A DNA stretch of 64,000 nucleotides from G942493375 sp942493375. GTDB taxonomy: Bacteria; Armatimonadota; UBA5829. Position 1 is the first letter of the stretch; each line of letters opens with the position of its first letter. The stretch spans positions 930,001 to 994,000 of the forward strand of contig OW818698.1 of assembly GCA_942493375.1 (NCBI GenBank), in the 5' to 3' direction. Shown here piece after piece: positions 25,548 to 32,577 of this stretch. A program made the translations under genes and the position numbers. The notes under the pieces are model-generated. The model had not been told where the DNA came from. It did no database searches and saw nothing but the letters and a program-made list of their open reading frames with translations.

Positions 25548-28500
25548 ATGGAAAAGCACATGGAACATTTGGATAAACAATTGATCGGCGGGTTGCGCGT
25601 GGTGGGGGCGGAGGTTATGTTGACGCCAGGGCCTCTGAAAGCGCTGCAGATGGTGCAGCCGGAGCAGAGTGTTTTGTTGGGTCGTTCAGCTTTTCAGGCT
25701 CCTGGAGATGGTCTGGGGGATATTACTCCTGTATATGAACCGGTTGAGGATGGTGGATTCCGTCTGACTGGTGGTAAACGCACATTCAGCCGATTGATCG
25801 CCCACGGACAAAACCGCCTCTATACGGGTGAACTGCCCATTTTTCGGATGGATGCATCCCAGGGAAAGGGTGTCCACAGCGGTCTGCCGGACAAAATCTT
25901 CCCTCTCTGGCCACGGCCGAATGGAGAAAACGGCGAAGTGCAGCCGTGTATGGGGACGCTTCGGCTTGGGCTTCCAGCTTCAGATAATAAAGTTGTGTGG
26001 TTGGATGATATGCCGGAGCTTACAATCACCACCACTTTCCGGCCCGGTTATACAGACTATCAACTGACTTCAGCTGACTGGACATGCTCTATCCGTATTG
26101 CCCCATCAATGGATTCGCACGGTTTAATCTGCCGCGTCAGTTTCAACAGGGCAATGCCACTGGTCTGGCAGTACGGTGGTATTTATTATCGAGATGATGA
26201 ACTGAACGCCAATCAGGTTGAGATCACAGGCCCCAGCGCACGCATCACTGAGCCCAACTTGCCCAACGGTATGGTTCTTGTCGGCTGGGATAGTGAGGGC
26301 AGTGGGCGTGTTGTCCCGGGAGATTCCCAGCAGGTAGAGTTCCAGTCCACATCACCCAAGGTATCATATCATATAGTCGCTGCCTGGGGTGTTACATCAT
26401 ATGACAAAGAGCGCGCGGAGTTTATAATGTCACGGCTCGATACTCCTAATACATCTGCCTGGCCTGAAGAGCGCGAACGCTTGAAACAGTCATGGTTTGA
26501 TGCGTACATTGGTAAAGCGCTGGAACCGGAGGAACATTTCAGGCAATTGATGGCTGATCCGGCTGACGCACTGGGATTAACATGCAGCTACTGGGACAAT
26601 CGCCGCTCAGATTTCCAGATACGCACCCCTGATCCTGAGCTTAATGCGCTGATCAACTGGGAGCGCTGCCGCAGTGAATACCATCACCAGGGACCAGGTC
26701 TGGTGCTTTCGGTAAGCCGCTGGGATATATACTATCATATTTCAGTCGGCTGGTACGGCAAGGAATGGGCAGGCGACCATGAAACCATTGCCGAGTGCCT
26801 GCGGCTCTATGCTGCCCTGCAGGCTGATGACGGGTCCATTCCCGGTATCGGTCCAAACCTACTACCTTTCCCTGGAGAGACTACAGCCCCTTACTGGGTC
26901 GACCATGTCTGGAAGCATTACACATGGACCGGTGACAAGCAGTTTATTGTGGATATGTGGCCTGCTGTGCGCCGGGCTGTTGCGTATATGATGGACTATA
27001 ACGATGCTGATGGCGATGGGCTGCTGCGTGACTGGTATGAATATTGGAACTGCGACTGCGGAGGCAGCGGTAAAGGGCCAAAGTCGGTAACGCCCAGCGT
27101 GATGGGATGGGCAATGGCGGACCGTGCAGAGCGTATGGCTAAAGTCCTCGGCGATGTGGAAGCTGAAGCCAGGTATCACGCTCTGGCTGAAAAGATCCGC
27201 ACTGCTATCTTCAACGAGTTGTGGAATGAGGAGAAAGGCCGATTGGGATGTATCGGCGCTGAGGAGATCTGGCGCGGGCATCCGCAGACGTGGGAGGAGT
27301 ATCTGGCTGTAAACGCTGGATTGCTTTCACCCGAGCAGGGACAGCGTGCAATGCGCTGGTTGGAGTCGCATTATGGTTTCGAGCCAAATCCGGGTGTGCA
27401 TCTGATTTCGACAAGCGATATGTGGCCGATTGTCTGGAGCGTGCAATGGGTGCCGGTGGGTGACTCTCTGTTGGCAGCGCTTGCCGGTCTGAAAACCGGG
27501 GACGCTGACCTGTGGTGGCCATATATAAAGACAGTTATCGGTTCTGCGTTTAGAAGCGATTTCCCAGGCATCAATTTCGGCATCGCCAATACAGGAGCCG
27601 GGGGTCACAATACTGATCGGGAAGACATCGATGCGGTTGATCCGAACGTTCACGTTACTGTGCGTGAGCTGTTTGGCATCGAACCGGCGTTGAATGAGGG
27701 TAGAATCGACATCTGTCCTGCGTTCCCATCAGACTGGAATGAAGCAAGTATCCATATGCCTGATGTGAGTTATGAATGGCATCGTGATGGGGACTGTGCC
27801 ACTTTCCATATCCATACCCCCGTCCCTACTGTCAAGAGAGTTCGAGCGAGTTTGAATGGTCCCGAGATTGTCACTCCGTCCGAAAAGGATTCTATAGTAA
27901 CAGTGAGATTCGGTGTGTCACAACCGCCGGTAGAACGTGCAAAAGGGACTCAGATTCTCTCAGAGCAACAGCCTGCACCAGTACCAGCGATGCTTTCGGA
28001 GTCTGAACAGCGCCGGATGGTGCTCTTCGACCTCGCGTCGGCGCGCAATGTGACCCTTGAGGAGTTCACAGCTCTGAAGTTTACGTTCGATTGTATGGAT
28101 GAACCATCCACTCTGGGGGAATGGTGGTATAATCCGCAGCTTACTATGCCTGATTCTCCACGTGTGGTTGAAGCCAGCAATGGTTGGAAATTCCTGACCT
28201 CCGGGCGTCTTCCAGGCGCTGACAACCCTCCGCTGAAAAACCTGTTGGCACTTTCCAGTTGGAAACCATACCCGCTGCCGGCTGCGGCAGAGATACCTGT
28301 CGGTCTGACCTGTGAATCACTATGTCTGCTGCTGCTGAACTATGTCCACCCGACCAAGAACTACATCCCTAATGGAGAGGTTGTTCTGAAGTATTCAGAT
28401 GGAGAGAGAGCACTCGAGTCCCTGATCCCTCCGTTCAACCTGGATGTCTACTACCAGCATTTCAGCCGCTCAGGGATACCGGTCTCCTTCGGCCAAACCA

Positions 28501-28673
28501 CCACCACACCACCATCTTATGCCATGCCTGAAGGCTTCCTGACCTCACATGCCGACGCCCTCCAAATCCCCTGCAACCCAGCCAAGCTTCTGGAATCCAT
28601 AGAACTAAGAGCCACCTGCAGCGAAGGGATCATCGGACTGGCGGGGATGACGGTAGTCAGAGGAAAATTATGA
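25548..28673 (+). CDS. Cytosolic six-hairpin glycosidase-like protein
   Basis: The 1041-residue protein has no signal peptide. It has N-terminal beta-sandwich domains (about 1-330) and an (alpha/alpha)6 barrel (about 360-720: WDIYYHISVGWYGKEWAGDH, ECLRLYAALQADDGSIPGIG, DYNDADGDGLLRDWYEYW). C-terminal sandwich domains follow, including a segment with FDLASARNVTLEEFTALKF. The barrel resembles GH78/GH63/GH94-like folds, and the acidic DGDGLLRDWYEYW segment is a plausible active site. Substrate is unknown. The ATG at 25548 has only a weak AGGA; 25560 is an alternative start. The stop TGA is again the first TGA of a TTATGA repeat (RGKL-stop). It could complete oligosaccharide degradation inside the cell. 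Confidence 0.75.
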   Translation: MEKHMEHLDKQLIGGLRVVGAEVMLTPGPLKALQMVQPEQSVLLGRSAFQAPGDGLGDITPVYEPVEDGGFRLTGGKRTFSRLIAHGQNRLYTGELPIFRMDASQGKGVHSGLPDKIFPLWPRPNGENGEVQPCMGTLRLGLPASDNKVVWLDDMPELTITTTFRPGYTDYQLTSADWTCSIRIAPSMDSHGLICRVSFNRAMPLVWQYGGIYYRDDELNANQVEITGPSARITEPNLPNGMVLVGWDSEGSGRVVPGDSQQVEFQSTSPKVSYHIVAAWGVTSYDKERAEFIMSRLDTPNTSAWPEERERLKQSWFDAYIGKALEPEEHFRQLMADPADALGLTCSYWDNRRSDFQIRTPDPELNALINWERCRSEYHHQGPGLVLSVSRWDIYYHISVGWYGKEWAGDHETIAECLRLYAALQADDGSIPGIGPNLLPFPGETTAPYWVDHVWKHYTWTGDKQFIVDMWPAVRRAVAYMMDYNDADGDGLLRDWYEYWNCDCGGSGKGPKSVTPSVMGWAMADRAERMAKVLGDVEAEARYHALAEKIRTAIFNELWNEEKGRLGCIGAEEIWRGHPQTWEEYLAVNAGLLSPEQGQRAMRWLESHYGFEPNPGVHLISTSDMWPIVWSVQWVPVGDSLLAALAGLKTGDADLWWPYIKTVIGSAFRSDFPGINFGIANTGAGGHNTDREDIDAVDPNVHVTVRELFGIEPALNEGRIDICPAFPSDWNEASIHMPDVSYEWHRDGDCATFHIHTPVPTVKRVRASLNGPEIVTPSEKDSIVTVRFGVSQPPVERAKGTQILSEQQPAPVPAMLSESEQRRMVLFDLASARNVTLEEFTALKFTFDCMDEPSTLGEWWYNPQLTMPDSPRVVEASNGWKFLTSGRLPGADNPPLKNLLALSSWKPYPLPAAAEIPVGLTCESLCLLLLNYVHPTKNYIPNGEVVLKYSDGERALESLIPPFNLDVYYQHFSRSGIPVSFGQTTTTPPSYAMPEGFLTSHADALQIPCNPAKLLESIELRATCSEGIIGLAGMTVVRGKL

Positions 28674-28830
28674 ATGTTGAATTATGAATTATGAAAGAAG
28701 GGAAGGGAGAATTGATAATTGATAATTGACAATGCCGAACGCCAGGTCCCATAAGTCCTATTGGTCCTATTGGTCCTATTCGTCCCCAAGTCCCCAAGTC
28801 TCCCACTCCCCAAGTCCCCCAGTCTCCATC
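28668..28830 (+). repeat. STRR-like composite repeat, copy F
   Basis: TTATGAATGTTGAATTATGA units, TTGATAATTGATAATTGACA units, GGTCCTATT units and a long CCCAAGTCTCCCACTCCCC array. It overlaps the last codons of the upstream gene and abuts the stop of the DHFR-like gene on the other strand. Confidence 0.85.
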
Positions 28831-29497
28831 ACCACGTCCCATTCGCCATTTTTTGGCGACGGATTAACTCCTTTTCGCTGGGTTCGGTGGTTGCGAATGA
28901 GCCGGGGTGGATTTCGCCGGATGGTTTGTAGGTGCTCATTACTACGCCGGAGGGGGAGACTTTGGAGCGGACCAGTTTCAACTCGAATGGTTTGGCGGTC
29001 TCGCCGAAGAGGCGCTTGCCTTGCCTGAGCACCACCGGAAAAGTCCACACGTTGTATTCGTCTATCAATGAGGCGGACTGCAGGGTTTGAATCAGATTGC
29101 CGCTGCCGATGATCTGCAGGTCAGGTCCTGGTTGAGCCTTTAGAGCGGTGATTGCTGCGGTTACATCGCCCTGGAGCAGGGTTGAGTTGTTCCAGTCGAG
29201 GGTCGTCCGGGTTCTCGAAGCAACATACTTTTTGGCTGCATTGAGAGTCATTGCAATCGGCATATCATCGGGCTGGTATGGCCAGTAGGCTTCAAATATC
29301 TCATAAGTTCGACGGCCAAGCACCAGCTCTCGACCCTGGCCATCGAAACCTGATTCTGAGAGGTCCATGTCTTCATCCCCGTACTTGAACATCCAGCCGC
29401 CAAGTGCAAAACCACCGGTCGGGTCTTCTTCCGGTCCCCCGGGTGCTTGCATGATGCCGTCAAGCGATACAAACGTAGATGCAATCAGTCTTCTCAT
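28829..29497 (-). CDS. Dihydrofolate reductase-family (RibD C-terminal) protein
   Basis: The 222-residue protein starts with MRRLIASTFVSLDGIMQAPG, the signature of the YyaP/YwjB-like DHFR superfamily, and continues with ELVLGRRTYEIFEAYWP and DLQIIGSGNLIQTL (the NADPH-binding glycine motif region). These proteins have the RibD C-terminal reductase fold, but physiological substrates are mostly unknown. Length is slightly longer than the usual 180-200, with an added basic C-terminal tail. The ATG at 29497 follows ACAGGAG. It shares strand with the VOC gene upstream (29765-30250) but a 267-base repeat-filled gap separates them. Confidence 0.88.
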   Translation of the reverse strand: MRRLIASTFVSLDGIMQAPGGPEEDPTGGFALGGWMFKYGDEDMDLSESGFDGQGRELVLGRRTYEIFEAYWPYQPDDMPIAMTLNAAKKYVASRTRTTLDWNNSTLLQGDVTAAITALKAQPGPDLQIIGSGNLIQTLQSASLIDEYNVWTFPVVLRQGKRLFGETAKPFELKLVRSKVSPSGVVMSTYKPSGEIHPGSFATTEPSEKELIRRQKMANGTW

Positions 29498-29549
29498 TGG
29501 AACACTCCTGTAGTTTTTAAGCGGTAATATAATGGCAACAGTTTTTAAA

Positions 29550-29763
29550 ATTATGAATTATGAATTATGAATTATGAATGAAGGGAGACTTCCACAGACT
29601 TCAGGCTTCAGGAAGGGATTTCACGCGGAGACGCGGGGAGCACGGAGAAGGGATAATTGACAATTGATAATTGACAATTGACAATGCAGGTCCCAGATCA
29701 TATATGTCCTATATGTCCTACTGGTCCTATTGGTCCCCAAGTCCCAAGTTCCCAAGTCCCCCA
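29550..29763 (+). repeat. STRR-like composite repeat, copy G (long)
   Basis: The blocks and order are the same as copy D: TATGAATTATGAATTATGAA units, GACTTCAGGCTTCAGGAAGG, TTTCACGCGGAGACGCGGGG, TTGATAATTGACAATTGACA, then GGTCCTACTGGTCCTATT and CCCAAGTCCC units. Nothing else is seen between the two minus-strand genes. Confidence 0.85.
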
Positions 29764-29764
29764 C

Positions 29765-30250
29765 TCACCCGCGGACTGCTGCTTCGATTGTGGCTATGTC
29801 GATCTTTTTCATCTCCATCATCGCATCGAACGCGCGCTTGGCTACGGTAGGATCGGGATCTGTTACCGCTTTTATCAGAGCAATCGGAGTAATCTGCCAG
29901 GACAGGCCCCATTTGTCCTGACACCAACCGCAGGCATTCTCTTCACCCCCGTTGCCGACGATGGCGGCCCAGTAGCGGTCCGTTTCGGCCTGGTCAACAG
30001 TTGCAACCTGAAACGAGAACGCCCAGTTGTGCTTGACCTCAGGTCCACCATTAAGCCCAATGCAGGGAATTCCCATCACAGTAAACTCGACAGACAACAC
30101 ATCCCCTTCCTTCCCGGCAGGATAGTCCCCCGGTGCAAGGTGCACTGCGTCGATCCAGGAATCCGGAAAAGTCTCAGCATAAAACCGAGCCGCCTCCTCA
30201 GCATCCTTATCATACCAAAGGCAAATAGTATTCTTAGCTTGCTTCCCCAT
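29765..30250 (-). CDS. VOC-family protein (PhnB-like)
   Basis: The 161-residue protein begins KNTICLWYDKDAEEAARFYA and carries GIPCIGLNGGPEVKHNWAFS and WCQDKWGLSWQITP. These are the core features of the PhnB/3-demethylubiquinone methyltransferase-like branch of the vicinal oxygen chelate superfamily. Such proteins have paired beta-alpha-beta-beta-beta units and usually bind small ligands; no reaction can be assigned. The start was moved to the ATG at 30250 because GGAGGGG lies just upstream; the frame continues further but without family similarity. Confidence 0.9.
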   Translation of the reverse strand: MGKQAKNTICLWYDKDAEEAARFYAETFPDSWIDAVHLAPGDYPAGKEGDVLSVEFTVMGIPCIGLNGGPEVKHNWAFSFQVATVDQAETDRYWAAIVGNGGEENACGWCQDKWGLSWQITPIALIKAVTDPDPTVAKRAFDAMMEMKKIDIATIEAAVRG

Positions 30251-30581
30251 ATCAATTCCCCTCCGCAATAAGTCCATAGATTTTAATCTACTTTTACCCA
30301 GATTTAGAGGGTTGGAACCTGTGGAAAAGATTACAAGCCGTTCAACCTGGGGATCCATGACGTTGACCAACAGAGGATTGCATCCTGCAAAAACCCTTAT
30401 TTGCATGACTGGTATACACAACATAACCACATTCCAGCTCGAAGCACCGACATGCATTATTTGATACACACCATTCGGTGTAAAATAATTGCAATACATG
30501 CATATTTTGATGTAACATATCCACATTAACCCCTCCAGCAGTATCGGTTTGTATGACTCAAAGCATTTATGGAGAATAAAT
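30251..30581. other. Divergent intergenic region, no gene seen
   Basis: About 330 AT-rich bases between the VOC gene (minus) and the zinc-ribbon gene (plus). It must contain both promoters. I see no hairpin or repeat family member. The minus-strand frame that runs through it has no ribosome site and no recognisable similarity. Confidence 0.5.
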
Positions 30582-31595
30582 ATGGACAACTATATATGTC
30601 CAGTATGCACTAGAAAAACGTTATCTTACTTCAAATCTATTTCGGATACAATTCCAATGAAGATTGTTACCTGCAATGTATGTGGTAAGTTCGCTATTCA
30701 CACAACAATACTGGAAGATTTCCCGCGTGAACACTCCAATTATCTGGATATGGTTGAAAGATGGTTATACGATACTAAGGAAAACGAAGAATGGGCAAAT
30801 GACGAACCAGACCGGCTTGCCTATACAGGAACGCTTGATGAAGATTTTCTGAAGACCTGGAAGCACCCAAAATCACTAGATATGATTGTCGAAGACTATA
30901 CTGAAGAACTGTCATTACTCGAAAAATACGATATAGCACTCATACGGATATCAGACAAAACCACGAAATTGGGTGAGTATTTTCCTAAGTCAAGTAATCT
31001 TTACATTGTTCCAACAAATGATAAAGCTGAAGCATCCAATATAATTGATTATCTCGCGCATGAGGATCTTATATCAACAGATTACACATTACCTACTGCA
31101 TTCAGGATAACACCGCTTGGTTTGGTTAAAGCATCGGGATTGAAACAAACAATGAAGACCAAAAGTAATAATGTATTTATTGCTGCCTGTTTTAATGTTG
31201 AATTAGAGCCAGCTGTAAGAGCTATTGGAGATGCTATACGTTCAAGTGGATATACACCACAGGTCGTAAACCGGGTATCTCACAGTGAATTAATTGAAAC
31301 CAAAATCTATGAGCTGATTCAAAATTGCAAATTTATGGTTGCTGACTTAACTTGTCAAAGACAATCTGTGTATTACGAAGTTGGTTATGCCCATGCTCTA
31401 GGAAAACCAGTAATATTGACCTGTAGAAAAGACCATTTTAAAGGTAAAGAAGCAGATAAACACTTACACTTTGATATTGCACACCGCTTGGTGCTCGAAT
31501 GGCAAAATCTAGAAGAACTTAGAGAAACAATAGAAAATCATATTATGCAGGAACACGGTAGAGGACCAGTTCCTTCTTCTACAACTGCTAGGTAA
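30582..31595 (+). CDS. Zinc ribbon + nucleoside deoxyribosyltransferase-like protein
   Basis: Residues C6, C9, C31 and C34 (CPVC and CNVC) form a zinc ribbon. A middle part ends in a winged-helix-like segment (IIDYLAHEDLISTDY, then FRITPLGLVKASGL). The C-terminal 130 residues match the nucleoside 2-deoxyribosyltransferase/TIR-like fold: NNVFIAACFN, then NCKFMVADLTCQRQSVYYEV, GYAHALGKPVILTCR and HLHFDIAHRLVLEW. Relatives with this Rossmann-like domain occur in anti-phage and NAD- or nucleotide-acting systems, but no activity is proven for this architecture. The ATG at 30582 follows GGAG. The membrane-protein gene starts 19 bases later on the same strand, indicating an operon. Confidence 0.8.
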   Translation: MDNYICPVCTRKTLSYFKSISDTIPMKIVTCNVCGKFAIHTTILEDFPREHSNYLDMVERWLYDTKENEEWANDEPDRLAYTGTLDEDFLKTWKHPKSLDMIVEDYTEELSLLEKYDIALIRISDKTTKLGEYFPKSSNLYIVPTNDKAEASNIIDYLAHEDLISTDYTLPTAFRITPLGLVKASGLKQTMKTKSNNVFIAACFNVELEPAVRAIGDAIRSSGYTPQVVNRVSHSELIETKIYELIQNCKFMVADLTCQRQSVYYEVGYAHALGKPVILTCRKDHFKGKEADKHLHFDIAHRLVLEWQNLEELRETIENHIMQEHGRGPVPSSTTAR

Positions 31596-31614
31596 TGCAT
31601 AGGATATAATCAGT

Positions 31615-32421
31615 ATGATGAGCTTCAAACGGTTAATTCACAATATCGGAGTCTTTTTTATTGCCGTCACTGATGACGAAGACAAGAGATTAGATGCAGA
31701 CAAGAATGCTCGCATGCACTCACATGTATTCATATACGACCTATTTGAGAAGATGTATTATGAAGAACAAGCTAGAAAGGATAGACTAGAACGACAGCTT
31801 TCTTTTCCGTTTGGAGTAATGATGATAACTGCCTCAGCTATGTTATATTGTGCCAAGATTGCAATTCGTTCTGAAAACACATATTATTCCCATATGCTTA
31901 TTTTGATATGCGTTATTACTCTTATTTCTCTTATAGTTGCAGCAGTATTTCTCGCATTTTCATTTGTAATAAGGACCAAATACAATAGTATATCTTACAC
32001 AAACGCTCTTAGAGATCATGTTGGTGATTTGAAAAAATGGGCAAAAAATATCGAGGGAGAATGTGAGGAAGAGAACGTTGAGAAAGAAATGAGACATCTC
32101 ATGGTCGGTCAATTCTCCGAATGTACAGATACAAACATGCGAATAAATGATGATAAGGCAAGATATCTATTCTATGGCAAGTCTATTATATTTGTTGTTG
32201 CTGTTCTTTTTGTGGGATTTGCATGCTATCCTACGTATAAAATTGAACTATATACCAGCAAAGCAAATAAGGCATTGACTTCATCCATACAGAGCAAAGG
32301 AGATCTAATCGATAATGGCAAAAGACAAAGCATCCAACAATCCACCGCCACCACCACCACCGCCAATCAGGCAAACCCGCGACGGGGGGAAAAGCTCAAA
32401 CAAAATAGTAAAAACAGGTAA
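31615..32421 (+). CDS. Three-helix membrane protein, possible effector
   Basis: The 268-residue protein has an N-terminal cytosolic helix region (DLFEKMYYEEQARKDRLERQ), two adjacent membrane helices (about 65-85 and 92-120), a long acidic coiled segment (KKWAKNIEGECEEENVEKEM) and a third helix near 185-207. The C-terminal tail is hydrophilic and low-complexity. No family was recognised; the layout is reminiscent of SLATT-like membrane effectors of defence operons, but that is by shape only. It follows the zinc-ribbon/deoxyribosyltransferase-like gene by 19 bases. Its last 107 bases overlap a second ORF in another frame. Confidence 0.7.
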   Translation: MMSFKRLIHNIGVFFIAVTDDEDKRLDADKNARMHSHVFIYDLFEKMYYEEQARKDRLERQLSFPFGVMMITASAMLYCAKIAIRSENTYYSHMLILICVITLISLIVAAVFLAFSFVIRTKYNSISYTNALRDHVGDLKKWAKNIEGECEEENVEKEMRHLMVGQFSECTDTNMRINDDKARYLFYGKSIIFVVAVLFVGFACYPTYKIELYTSKANKALTSSIQSKGDLIDNGKRQSIQQSTATTTTANQANPRRGEKLKQNSKNR

Positions 32422-32431
32422 AAAATCATAA
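32315..32431 (+). CDS. Overlapping proline-rich microprotein (38 residues)
   Basis: An ATG at 32315 has AAAGGAGATC about 9-10 bases upstream, a better ribosome site than that of the 31615 gene. It encodes MAKDKASNN, then eight prolines, then IRQTRDGGKSSNK and a basic end, stopping at 32431. It lies inside the 3' end of the membrane-protein gene in another frame and extends 10 bases beyond its stop. Translational coupling is possible. The Pro-rich stretch could bind an SH3-, WW- or EVH1-like partner or be chance low complexity. The function is unknown. Confidence 0.45.
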   Translation: MAKDKASNNPPPPPPPPIRQTRDGGKSSNKIVKTGKKS

Positions 32432-32436
32432 AGCAA

Positions 32437-32461
32437 GCCCGAACTATTATTTAGTTCGGGC
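32437..32461 (+). terminator. Hairpin ending the 30582-32431 operon
   Basis: A perfect 10-bp stem GCCCGAACTA/TAGTTCGGGC with a 5-base loop lies 5 bases after the microprotein stop. The downstream T-run is poor (CAAATAT), so it may be an RNA-stabilising 3' hairpin rather than a strong terminator. It separates the operon from the CHAT gene. Confidence 0.6.
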
Positions 32462-32577
32462 AAATATGATCATAGAGGGGATGACTTGCTTAGACAGGAG
32501 AATGCGAATGGAGACGCAATTTACCGTAAGATACAAGCATCAGAGTGACCAGAACGATGAGTCAAGGGAGTTTTACC

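Noticed and set aside
30251..30589. N-terminal extension of the VOC protein
   Set aside because: GGAGGGG lies just before the ATG at 30250 and the family begins there; the extension has no similarity.
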